Shown: positions 10,274-17,260 of the stretch, one piece after another
How the letters are laid out: each line of letters opens with the position of its first letter
Position numbering within the stretch: the stretch's first letter is position 1
Source of the DNA: an uncultured Clostridia bacterium
Lineage (GTDB): Bacteria > Bacillota > Clostridia > Christensenellales > Aristaeellaceae
Length of the DNA stretch: 17,260 bases
NCBI GenBank assembly: GCA_937934775.1
Contig: CALGYL010000179.1
Coordinates: forward strand, 1 to 17,260
Direction of reading: 5' to 3'
Program-made: the position numbers and the translations under genes
Notes under the pieces: generated by a model
The model's database searches: none
Told to the model about the DNA's origin: nothing
Seen by the model: only the letters and a program-made list of their open reading frames with translations

Positions 10274-12618
10274 TATGCGCTCACCCGGAACACTTCGATG
10301 ATGTCCGATCGTTTCTGAAGCTGCTTGATGATGGTCTCCAGCTGCTTGGTGTTTTTCAGGCACAGCGTCACGTTGATCACGGTATTCTTGCTCTTGTCCA
10401 CCCTGGCCGACAGCGCCATGATGGAGACTTCGAGCTTCGCGAACAGCGCCGATATCTCCGCCAGCAGACCGATCCTGTCGTAGGCGATGATCTGGATGTC
10501 TGCGTTGTAGCCGGTGCCCTCGTCGCCCTGCCAGCTGACATGGATCAGCCGCTCGGGCTCCTTGGCGAACTCCGACATGTTGACGCAGTCGCTGCGGTGC
10601 ACCGAAACGCCGCGGCCCCGGGTGATGTAGCCGACAATGTCGTCGCCCGGCAGCGGCGTACAGCACTTGGCGAAGCGCACCAGCATGCCAGGCTCGCCCT
10701 CGACCACCACGCCGTGGCTGACGGTGTTCTTCTGCGCCTGCTCACGCGCGCGCTGCTGGGCTTCCGCCGCGATCTTGACCGGATCCGGCTCGGGCAGTTT
10801 TATAGTCTTGCGATAGGACTCGATCAGCCGGTTCAGAATCTGGCCGGTGGAGAGGCCGCCAAAACCCACGGTCACGTACAGGTCGTCCAGCGAGGACAGC
10901 GTGTAACGCTTGTAGATTGGCTCCAGAAACTCGGTCTTGTTGAGCTGCGGCCACTGGAAGCCCAGGCGCTTGGCCTCTTTTTCCAGCATGTCGCGGCCCT
11001 TGAGCATGTTTTCGTCTTTGAACTCATGCTTGAACCAGGCGCGGATTTTCGAGCGGGCTTCCGAGGTTTTAACGATCTGCAGCCAGTCCCGGGACGGGCC
11101 GTGGGAGGCGGAGGAGGTCATGATCTCCACAAAATCGCCGGATTCCAGCTCTGTAGACAGCGGCACGATGCGGCTGTTGACCTTGGCGCCCACGCACTTG
11201 TTGCCGACGGCGGTGTGGATGGAATAGGCGAAGTCCACCGGCGTCGCGCCCCGGGGCATTGAAACCACGTCGCCTTTGGGCGTGAACACAAAGACTTCGT
11301 CTGAAAAAAGATCGACCTTCAGCGCGTCCATGAACTCGCCGGGGTCGCGCGTTTCATTCTGCCAGTCCAGAATCTGGCGGAGCCAATACAATTTGTCGTC
11401 CAGCGCGTCGGCCTGCTTGCCCTCTTTGTAGCGCCAGTGGGCCGCGATGCCGAACTCGGCGGTGCGGTGCATTTCGCGGGTGCGAATCTGCACCTCGAAG
11501 GGCATGCCGCCCATGCCCACCACCGTGGTATGCAGCGACTGGTACATGTTGGGCTTGGGCATGGAAATATAGTCCTTGAACCGGTTGGGCACCTGCGTCC
11601 ACAGCGTATGCACCACGCCCAGCGCGGCGTAGCAGTCCGGAATGGTTTCGACGACCACGCGAACCGCGATCAGATCGTAGATCTGGTCGAAGGTCTTATT
11701 CTGGCTTTTCATCTTTCGGTAGATGGAGTAGAAATGCTTGGGTCGACCGTCGATTTCGGCCTTGATGCCCTGCTCGCCCAGCTTTTCGTGCAGGATATTG
11801 ATGACATTTTTGATGGACTTCTCGCGCTCTTCGCGCTTCATGCCGACTTTTTCGACCAGATCGTAATACCCTTCCGGGTCGATGTAACGAAGGGACAAAT
11901 CTTCCAGTTCCCACTTGATGGCGCTCATGCCCAACCGGTGGGCCAGAGGCGCGTATACATCCAGCGTTTCGCGGGCGATGCGCTGTTGGCGCTTCGGGTC
12001 CTGAAACTTCAAAGTTCGCATGTTGTGCAGCCGGTCGGCGAGCTTGATCAGCACCACGCGGATGTCCTTGGCCATGGCGAAGAACATCTTGCGCAGGCTC
12101 TCGGCCTGCTGCTCCTCGCGGGAGGCCAGGTCCAGGCGGTTCAGCTTGGTGACGCCGTCCACCAGCTGGGCGACCTCGGAACCGAACAATTGTTCGATAG
12201 AATGGATGTCGCAGTCCTCGCAGTCCTCCACGGTGTCGTGCAGGAGTCCCGCGGCCACAGTGGTGGCGTCCAGCATCATGTCGGCCAGGATGTCGGCGAC
12301 GCGATAGGGATGGGTGAAGTAGGGTTTACCGCTCTTGCGCTTTTGACCGGCGTGGCGCTCCTGCGCGAAGGCGTAGGCACGCTCCACCAGCGACAGGTCG
12401 TCGTTGGGGTGGTAATGGCGCATTTTGGCGATCAGGGCGTTCAGTTGCGGGTCCTGCTCTTCCAGGTTTACGGCCTCGGCACCTTCCGGCTTTTCAGGCA
12501 AGGCGTTCTTGGCTGGAACCGGACAGTTCTTTGTACCGTCCTGAGACGTGTTTATGGCATCCGGGCCGGCCTTTGCCATGTCCGTGTTTTGATCGGGCCG
12601 TGTAGTATCAGGTGTCAA
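10273..12618 (-). CDS. relA: Bifunctional (p)ppGpp synthetase/hydrolase RelA/SpoT
   Basis: This is the long RelA/SpoT homologue that makes and degrades (p)ppGpp in the stringent response. Domains in order are the HD hydrolase with LLHDTVEDC at about residue 126, the synthetase with FYSIYRKMKSQ and YDLIAVRVVV near 300-320, TGS (VFVFTPKGDVVSMPRGATPVDFAY), the cysteine-bearing RIS region (KCCTPLPGDDIVGYITRGRG) and a C-terminal ACT domain. The RFKD motif (VPNRFKDYISMPKPN) is the bifunctional signature, as opposed to the EXDD of synthetase-only RelA. The start is uncertain. TTG at 12618 has GGGGAGG 8 bases upstream, while GTG at 12627 overlaps that same ribosome site and would add three residues. 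About 55 hydrophilic residues before the conserved domain exceed the usual length. It overlaps the recJ end. Confidence 0.95.
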   Translation of the reverse strand: MTPDTTRPDQNTDMAKAGPDAINTSQDGTKNCPVPAKNALPEKPEGAEAVNLEEQDPQLNALIAKMRHYHPNDDLSLVERAYAFAQERHAGQKRKSGKPYFTHPYRVADILADMMLDATTVAAGLLHDTVEDCEDCDIHSIEQLFGSEVAQLVDGVTKLNRLDLASREEQQAESLRKMFFAMAKDIRVVLIKLADRLHNMRTLKFQDPKRQQRIARETLDVYAPLAHRLGMSAIKWELEDLSLRYIDPEGYYDLVEKVGMKREEREKSIKNVINILHEKLGEQGIKAEIDGRPKHFYSIYRKMKSQNKTFDQIYDLIAVRVVVETIPDCYAALGVVHTLWTQVPNRFKDYISMPKPNMYQSLHTTVVGMGGMPFEVQIRTREMHRTAEFGIAAHWRYKEGKQADALDDKLYWLRQILDWQNETRDPGEFMDALKVDLFSDEVFVFTPKGDVVSMPRGATPVDFAYSIHTAVGNKCVGAKVNSRIVPLSTELESGDFVEIMTSSASHGPSRDWLQIVKTSEARSKIRAWFKHEFKDENMLKGRDMLEKEAKRLGFQWPQLNKTEFLEPIYKRYTLSSLDDLYVTVGFGGLSTGQILNRLIESYRKTIKLPEPDPVKIAAEAQQRAREQAQKNTVSHGVVVEGEPGMLVRFAKCCTPLPGDDIVGYITRGRGVSVHRSDCVNMSEFAKEPERLIHVSWQGDEGTGYNADIQIIAYDRIGLLAEISALFAKLEVSIMALSARVDKSKNTVINVTLCLKNTKQLETIIKQLQKRSDIIEVFRVSA

Positions 12619-14950
12619 GCGGTTCACCTCCCCATTGAGACAATTGCCGCATCCATTGAAATACGGGATTATCCATCGGTTCAGCCTTGCGGGGCGGAAG
12701 GAGCCGGATCAGCGGCGTTTGCCCCGAAAGCTCGATCAGGTTCATGTCGGTCAAGACCAGAAGCCCTGCGTAGGCGGCGTTTGCCGTCAGGCCCGCATCC
12801 TGTGCAAGTTCTTCAAGCAGTTTCGAAAGCACCTTCGTCGCGTTGGGCCGCTTGTTCAGTTCCCGCACCGCGACGTAAAGATTCCGCAGTTCGTCCACGT
12901 CCGGAAACGGGGCTTGCATCAGCACGGGCCGCCTGGGTTCCGCCACCGGACAGCCCCACAGCGCGCCGGGCGCGTCCAGGCTGAAGATCCGGTCGTATCC
13001 ATCGGGCGGCAGGCCTGTCGGCAACAGGCAGAAGGCGTTAAACGCGCGCGGGTCCGCCGGGTAGCTTCCCACGAACACGTCCATCCGGCCGGGCGCGGCC
13101 GCCTGCGCGGCAAGGAGGAACGATCGCGTTGTTTCCGGGCTTGCGGCCAACACCAGCGCACCCCGGGGCGAGGCGTTGAGGCGTTCGAAAACGCCTTCAA
13201 ATCCGTCGAAAAAATCCACCGATTGTACGGAGTATGCCTTATTATAGAGCCTGTTTGTTAAGAACGTTTGGAACAGTCCGTCAAAATCCGGCACACCGGC
13301 AAGAAATGCGTCGAGATAGCCCGACTGCCCGATTGCCTTGACCTGACATTCCATGTATTCCCGGCCGCTGAAGAAACCCATCTGCGGCGCGTACAGCGCG
13401 CGGATGCGCTCCGGCAGGGTCTTGGCGAGGCTTCCCATCGAAAAGGCGATGCCGGGCAGGCTTTTGCCGCCGTCCTCAAGGCGCAGCCTGAGGTGCGCGC
13501 CGCCCGCGCCCACCGCTTCCCGGCTTTTGACGGTTGCCTCCGTCAGAAAGACCGGCGCGGGGTTTCCAAAACCGGTGGGTTCGAACATCGAAAGCGAACG
13601 GACGAAGGGTTCGTCCAATGCGGACAGCGGCAGTGCCAGATCGTAGCGGGCGGCGGGTACGAAGCATTCCGGGTCGGCGGAGCGGGCGATTGCCTCGTCC
13701 AGCGCCCGCGCGAATGCCGGAAGATTCTCCGCCGGGAGCGTCAGCCCCGCCGCTTGGCTGTGACCGCCGAAGCGGGTCAGATGGCCGGACACCTGGGACA
13801 GCGTCCGGAAGATGTCCACGCCCGGAATCGACCGGCAGGAGCCGTGCAGCACGCCGTCCTCCAGCCGCATCAGAACCGTGGGCAGGTTGTATTTCTCCAC
13901 CAGCCTCGATGCCGCGAGGCCCAGAACGCCCGTATTCCAGCGCTCGTCCGCCAGCACGATTGCACGCCGGGCGGGAAAATCAAAACCTTGAAGCTGCGCC
14001 TCCGCGCCGGAGAGGATTTCGCCCTCCAGCGCCTTGCGGCGGGTGTTTTCCGCCTCCAGTTCCGCGGCCAGCGGGTCGGCTTCTTCTTTTGTCTGCGTCG
14101 TCAGGAGGCGAAGCGACCGGACCGCGTCGCCGACTCGGCCGCCCGCGTTGAGCCTGGGCGCCAATTGAAACCCGATGCGGCCGGCGGTGACCTGGCCTTT
14201 GGCCACGCCGGCCGCCGCCATCAGGGAGGCGATGCCCGGCCGGGTTTTTTCGTTCATCTGCGCGATGCCCAGCGCGGTGATCGCCCGGTTTTCGCCCGTC
14301 AGCGGCACCACGTCGGCCACCGTGCCCAGCGCCGCAAGGTCTATAAAGGAAAAGGCCAGCGCGTCTTCCAGCGCCTGACACAGCTTGAAGGCCACGCCCG
14401 CGCCGCACAGGTGGGGGTAAGGATAACCAAGGAGCGGATTGAGCACCGGGCAGTCCGGAAGCGCGTCCCCAGGGCGGTGGTGATCGGTGACGATGGGGTC
14501 CAGCCCCAGCTGCGCGGCCAGCGCGATTTCCTCCACCGCGGTGACGCCGCAGTCTACGGTGATCATCATGGCACCGTCGCTTTCGGCCGAAATTTTACGG
14601 ATGGCCTCTGCGTTGAGCCCGTAGCCCTCCCGGTGGCGGGAGGGGATGTAGTGCAGCGCGCGGATGCCCCAGGCGGTCAGAAAGCTGGTCAAAAGCGCCG
14701 TGGCGGTCACGCCGTCCACGTCATAATCGCCGTAGATCACGACGGTCCGCCCCATTTCCCGGGCGCGGGTGATGCGTTCCACAGCTTCCCGCATGCCGGG
14801 CATACGAAACGGGTCACCCAGTTGATCGCGGGAAGGGTGCAGAAACGACTGCGCCGCGGCCGGGTCTTCAAAACCGCGGGCGCGCAAAAGGCGGTCGATC
14901 TGGCTTGGGCCTTCCGGGATCATTTCACACCTTGGAACCCACTTGAGCAT
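12608..14950 (-). CDS. recJ: Single-stranded-DNA-specific 5'-3' exonuclease RecJ
   Basis: RecJ degrades single-stranded DNA 5' to 3' in recombination and mismatch repair. The 780-residue protein shows the DHH phosphoesterase motifs in order: YGDYDVDG at 73-80, VDCGVT at 132-137, TDHHRPG at 155-161 (the DHH triad) and the HLCGAGVAFKL region near 180-190. The DHHA1 motif GGHSQAAG is at 395-402. The remaining C-terminal part, about 570-780, contains a winged-helix-like end (LSKLLEELAQDAG, then LIELSGQTPLIRLLPP) as found in firmicute RecJ. The ATG at 14950 follows GGAGG by 5 bases. It is the first gene of the operon, downstream of a clear promoter, and ends inside the start of relA. The apt gene that often lies between recJ and relA in Clostridia is absent. 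Confidence 0.95.
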   Translation of the reverse strand: MLKWVPRCEMIPEGPSQIDRLLRARGFEDPAAAQSFLHPSRDQLGDPFRMPGMREAVERITRAREMGRTVVIYGDYDVDGVTATALLTSFLTAWGIRALHYIPSRHREGYGLNAEAIRKISAESDGAMMITVDCGVTAVEEIALAAQLGLDPIVTDHHRPGDALPDCPVLNPLLGYPYPHLCGAGVAFKLCQALEDALAFSFIDLAALGTVADVVPLTGENRAITALGIAQMNEKTRPGIASLMAAAGVAKGQVTAGRIGFQLAPRLNAGGRVGDAVRSLRLLTTQTKEEADPLAAELEAENTRRKALEGEILSGAEAQLQGFDFPARRAIVLADERWNTGVLGLAASRLVEKYNLPTVLMRLEDGVLHGSCRSIPGVDIFRTLSQVSGHLTRFGGHSQAAGLTLPAENLPAFARALDEAIARSADPECFVPAARYDLALPLSALDEPFVRSLSMFEPTGFGNPAPVFLTEATVKSREAVGAGGAHLRLRLEDGGKSLPGIAFSMGSLAKTLPERIRALYAPQMGFFSGREYMECQVKAIGQSGYLDAFLAGVPDFDGLFQTFLTNRLYNKAYSVQSVDFFDGFEGVFERLNASPRGALVLAASPETTRSFLLAAQAAAPGRMDVFVGSYPADPRAFNAFCLLPTGLPPDGYDRIFSLDAPGALWGCPVAEPRRPVLMQAPFPDVDELRNLYVAVRELNKRPNATKVLSKLLEELAQDAGLTANAAYAGLLVLTDMNLIELSGQTPLIRLLPPRKAEPMDNPVFQWMRQLSQWGGEPLDT

Positions 14951-14985
14951 GCCATCCTCCGTAGTGCCATCGTCGGGTATTGAAA

Positions 14986-15007
14986 AGGCCGGCGGGTTCG
15001 CCGGCCT
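14986..15007 (-). terminator. GC-rich hairpin in the recJ leader; possible terminator of the upstream cysteine-rich gene
   Basis: On the minus strand AGGCCGGCG (15007-14999) pairs perfectly with CGCCGGCCT (14994-14986) around AACC, and TTTC follows, a short T run. It lies just downstream of the predicted recJ transcription start, so it could end transcripts from the upstream gene and also cap the 5' end of the recJ message. Confidence 0.6.
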
Positions 15008-15015
15008 GGCGTTTC

Positions 15016-15045
15016 ATTATACAATGATCGGTGAAAATTCGTCAA
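15016..15045 (-). promoter_or_regulatory. Sigma-A-type promoter of the recJ operon
   Basis: Read on the minus strand, TTGACG (15045-15040) and TATAAT (15021-15016) are 18 bases apart. Transcription should start near 15009, about 59 bases before the recJ ATG. No other good promoter is seen down to the cyclophilins, so it may drive the whole block. Confidence 0.75.
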
Positions 15046-15106
15046 CCGCCTCCATGTCACGCTTCCGGGAAGGTGAATTGGCGAAACCGTAAACGCGGCT
15101 GGAGAA

Positions 15107-15898
15107 TCATTCCTCCCCGTCGCAGCAGGGTGCGTTCAGGCATTCGATGTCTGCCTTGCCGGCGCATGCGTCGATGTCGAAGGTGATGGGCACCGACACG
15201 CACATCATTTGGGAGACGATAAACGTGCACCGGTGGCAATCGGGTTCGCGCTGATCGCACTGCGGGTGGAACGCGGGCGCGCCGCAGCACCAGGTGGTCG
15301 CCTCGCCCACATGCACGTAGGGGGCGAGGGTGATTGGCACACTGACGCGGGCGCGCTGATGGGCGGTGCGGGAGCAGCTCTCATCCATGCGGCAGGAAGG
15401 TCCGCACAGCGACAGTACGTTTCGGGCGACGCCGCTGCCGTAGACGCACAAAGGCTCGGGGCCGACGTGGAAGGCGCTGGTCAGTTCGAAACTGACGTCC
15501 ATTTCGCCGCGCGCCTTGTCCAGTGAGAAATGGAACTTGAGGCCGGAGCATCCGGTATTGGAATCCGGGCAGTCGGAGCGCACCAGCGTAACGTTTTCGC
15601 CCAGAATGACCGTTTCAGGCATGCCGTTTCTGGTCACGGTGATCGCGCCCAGCTGGTCTTCGTCGATGTCATCGCACAGGCCGATCATGAAGTAGGAGAG
15701 GTTGACATAGCAGAATTCCTCCGAGCCCATCGCCCGGACGTGGTAGGAGAACCGCTGCCGCTGGCCGGGCGCGGGTTCGAGCACCGAGTCCATGAGGTTG
15801 AGTGAAAATTCATACGGCAGAATGCGGCTCCCAGGCACGCTGGAGTAATCCACCGCAATATTGCAGGCCAGTTGCTCTGCCTGAGGATGGTTTGTCAT
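15107..15898 (-). CDS. Cysteine-rich protein of unknown function with an internal repeat
   Basis: The 263-residue product has no signal peptide or membrane segment but 19 cysteines, about half of them in the last 95 residues. The N-terminal 170 residues look like one beta-rich domain. Its pattern YHVRAMGSEEFCYVNLSYFMIGLC, then TGCSGLKFHF, SFELTSAFHVGP and LCGPSC vaguely recalls beta-sandwich domains of Firmicute surface or spore-coat proteins; I cannot name the family. The C-terminal part has two related segments, VSVPITLAPYVHVGEATTWC (185-204) and VSVPITFDIDACAGKADIEC (234-253), each with VSVPIT, a Gly-x-Ala and a terminal Cys. The start is the ATG at 15898 with AAAGGA about 9 bases upstream; a TTG at 15928 has no ribosome site. 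It is divergent from the serpin gene and upstream of the recJ promoter. A cytoplasmic, metal-binding or disulfide-cross-linked spore-coat role would fit, but this is inference. Confidence 0.75.
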   Translation of the reverse strand: MTNHPQAEQLACNIAVDYSSVPGSRILPYEFSLNLMDSVLEPAPGQRQRFSYHVRAMGSEEFCYVNLSYFMIGLCDDIDEDQLGAITVTRNGMPETVILGENVTLVRSDCPDSNTGCSGLKFHFSLDKARGEMDVSFELTSAFHVGPEPLCVYGSGVARNVLSLCGPSCRMDESCSRTAHQRARVSVPITLAPYVHVGEATTWCCGAPAFHPQCDQREPDCHRCTFIVSQMMCVSVPITFDIDACAGKADIECLNAPCCDGEE

Positions 15899-16046
15899 GG
15901 CGCATTGTCCTTTCGGCGGTTTGTCCAAGGAGGCGGGCGAGCCCCGCGCGCCGCGTACTACGGCATCTCCCAGGCCATCCTATGCGGCGAAAGGAAACTT
16001 TTGTGAATGCTTTCGCGTCCAACCGACAGATTGCGAAGGAAGGGAA

Positions 16047-17156
16047 GTGTGTGCGTTGAAGCGGTTGTTGGCCGCCGTACTGACGTTCATCGTATGCGCC
16101 GCGCCGGTGGCGCGGGCTTCGGAGATCGATTTGCTGAAGACGCTGTATCAGGAGAAGGGGCAGACGATTGTATCGCCTGTGAGCCTGAACCTGGCGCTTA
16201 TGATGGCCGCGGAGGGCGCGAAGGGGGAGACCCGCGCGCAGTTGCTGGCCGCAGCCGGGCTTACCGAGGACACCATGGCCCAGTTCGTGGATCAGGCGAT
16301 GACGGCGAGCGGCGTTTCCGTCGCCAACGCCATCTTTGTCAAGGACGGCCTGAAGGTGTTGGACACCTACGACAAGATCCTCAACGACCGCTATCAGGCG
16401 GAGCGATTTGGAATCAGCGGCACGGACGTCAACGACAAGGTCAACGCCTGGGTGAAGGAAAAGACCGGCGGCCTGATCGAGGAGCTTTTAAACCAGCCGC
16501 CCGACGAGAACCTGGTGATGATGCTGGTCAACGCGCTGGCGCTCAAGGCAGACTGGAGCGATCCGTTCCTGGCCGAGGACACCTACAAGCAGCCCTTCCA
16601 CGGGGCGGACGGCGACCAGGATGCGGACTTCATGCACAAGACTTCCTTCATACAGTACGCGGAACTCGACGGCATGAAGGCCGTCCGGCTGCCCTACGCG
16701 GATTCTACGCTGAGCCTCACGGTCATCCTACCCGATAAGGACATCGCCTCCGCGCTGGAGAAACTGGCGGCGAATCCGGTGGACTGGAACACGGCTTTCG
16801 GGGATACGACCAAGGTGGCGCTGTCACTGCCCAAGCTGAGCGCCAAGGACACGATGTCGCTGCTGGAAGCGCTCAAGGTGCTGGGCGTTCAGGACGCTTT
16901 TGACAACCGCGCTGATTTCTCCGGTATCGACGGAGAGACCGACCTACTGATCAGCTCGGTGCTGCAGAAGACTCGGCTCGACATCGACGAGAAGGGCACG
17001 ACCGCAGCCGCGGCCACTTCCATTGGCATCTCCACAAAGGCTGCGCTCATTCAGGATCAGCCGCTGGAGTTCACCGTCGATAAGCCCTACATTCTGCTCC
17101 TCACGGACAGCGCCACGAACCTCACGCTGTTCGCCGCGGCCATCGATAAGCCGTAA
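16047..17156 (+). CDS. Secreted serpin-family protease inhibitor
   Basis: Serpins trap serine or cysteine proteases by inserting their cleaved reactive loop into a beta-sheet. The 369-residue product has a signal peptide (about 1-24, KRLLAAVLTFIVCAAPVARA), giving a mature protein of about 345 residues, slightly short for a serpin. Conserved blocks are TIVSPVSLNLALMMAAEGAKGET at 40-62, VSVANAIFVKDG, FGISGTDVNDKVNAWVKEKTGGLI, LVNALALKADW at 160-170, LPYADSTLSLTVILP, LPKLSAKDTMSLLEALKVLG and the C-terminal FTVDKPYILLLTDSATNLTLF. The hinge EKGTTAAAAT at 315-324 is of the inhibitory type (small residues, Thr at P14). Counting 17 residues from Glu315 puts Lys331 at P1; counting back from the C-terminal strand would shift this by about three. 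GTG at 16047 is chosen because AAGGA at 16036-16040 is 6 bases upstream; TTG at 16056 is possible. Confidence 0.93.
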   Translation: MCALKRLLAAVLTFIVCAAPVARASEIDLLKTLYQEKGQTIVSPVSLNLALMMAAEGAKGETRAQLLAAAGLTEDTMAQFVDQAMTASGVSVANAIFVKDGLKVLDTYDKILNDRYQAERFGISGTDVNDKVNAWVKEKTGGLIEELLNQPPDENLVMMLVNALALKADWSDPFLAEDTYKQPFHGADGDQDADFMHKTSFIQYAELDGMKAVRLPYADSTLSLTVILPDKDIASALEKLAANPVDWNTAFGDTTKVALSLPKLSAKDTMSLLEALKVLGVQDAFDNRADFSGIDGETDLLISSVLQKTRLDIDEKGTTAAAATSIGISTKAALIQDQPLEFTVDKPYILLLTDSATNLTLFAAAIDKP

Positions 17157-17177
17157 GTTTTTTCGGAGAGAATCGAG

Positions 17178-17206
17178 ACCGCCGTGCGGATGGGCCGCGC
17201 GGCGGT
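17178..17206 (+). terminator. GC-rich hairpin after the serpin gene
   Basis: ACCGCCG at 17178-17184 pairs with CGGCGGT at 17200-17206 around a 15-base loop. No T run follows directly; the next hairpin, 6 bases on, supplies one. The two probably act together to end the serpin transcript. Confidence 0.45.
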
Positions 17207-17211
17207 TCTGA

Positions 17212-17242
17212 GCATCAAAAAACCCGTATGGTTTTTTGATGC
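17212..17242. terminator. A-tract/T-tract hairpin, second copy of the 4493-4525 type
   Basis: GCATCAAAAAACC at 17212-17224 pairs perfectly over 13 bases with GGTTTTTTGATGC at 17230-17242 around CGTAT. The stem is the same GCATCAAAAAA as at 4494-4504. It lies 56 bases after the serpin stop and can form on both strands. Confidence 0.7.
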
Positions 17243-17260
17243 GATGGAAGAAGCGCTTCG

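Noticed and set aside
10274..10666. N-terminal extension of dtd
   Set aside because: The extension is relA read in another frame; Dtd proteins start at MRVVVQRV, and ATG 10273 makes a TAATG junction.
11437..12984. A 515-codon plus-strand frame
   Set aside because: Antisense shadow of relA and the end of recJ, His/Val/Gly-rich with no motif.
13268..14983. A 571-codon plus-strand frame
   Set aside because: Exact antisense shadow of recJ in high-GC DNA. The recJ frame has all DHH motifs; the other has none.
15950..16000. Sporulation-type promoter (CATAGGAT) for the cysteine-rich gene
   Set aside because: Only a loose match to late sigma factor -10 sequences and no convincing -35; not enough to list as a feature.

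Overview
The window (about 60% GC by eye) looks like chromosomal DNA of a high-GC Clostridia-type Firmicute. The evidence is gene content: ruvB-queA-tgt-yajC followed by a small TIGR04086-like membrane protein, and a recJ-relA-dtd-MBL hydrolase-hemZ block. Both are typical clostridial housekeeping neighbourhoods. Shine-Dalgarno sites are purine rich (GGAGG) and promoters are sigma-A-like (TATAAT, TTGACG). The exact order or family cannot be fixed from sequence alone; a gut or rumen Christensenellales-like lineage is only a guess.

Layout. Plus strand, 1-3.3 kb: the 3' part of ruvB, then queA and tgt (both steps act in queuosine tRNA modification), then yajC from its own promoter. 3.3-3.9 kb: a long intergenic region with terminators, a 158-bp MITE-like element and blocks of an intergenic repeat. 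3.9-4.3 kb: a four-helix membrane protein. 4.3-4.6 kb: a second copy of the repeat blocks. Minus strand, 6.2-4.6 kb: a secreted protein with a Big_2 domain and a caspase-like peptidase domain, with its own promoter and a palindrome over the -35. Minus strand, 15.0-6.6 kb: a tightly packed operon recJ, relA/spoT, dtd, MBL hydrolase, hemZ and two tandem cyclophilins. It runs from a promoter at about 15.03 kb to a strong terminator at about 6.5 kb. Minus strand, 15.9-15.1 kb: a cysteine-rich orphan. Plus strand, 16.0-17.2 kb: a secreted serpin, followed by a hairpin of the same type as one seen 12.7 kb away.

How it fits together. The core genes cover Holliday-junction processing, tRNA wobble modification, protein translocation, stringent response, D-aminoacyl-tRNA proofreading and single-strand exonuclease repair. 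The unusual parts are a secreted caspase-like protease and a secreted inhibitory-type serpin in one locality, an uncharacterised 19-cysteine protein, and a set of intergenic repeats. The repeats double as terminators, flank one small gene on both sides, and include one copy interrupted by a MITE whose empty-site equivalent lies in the other copy.

Limits: everything here was read by eye. Family names rest on motif recognition, and no database search, fold prediction or structure calculation was run.
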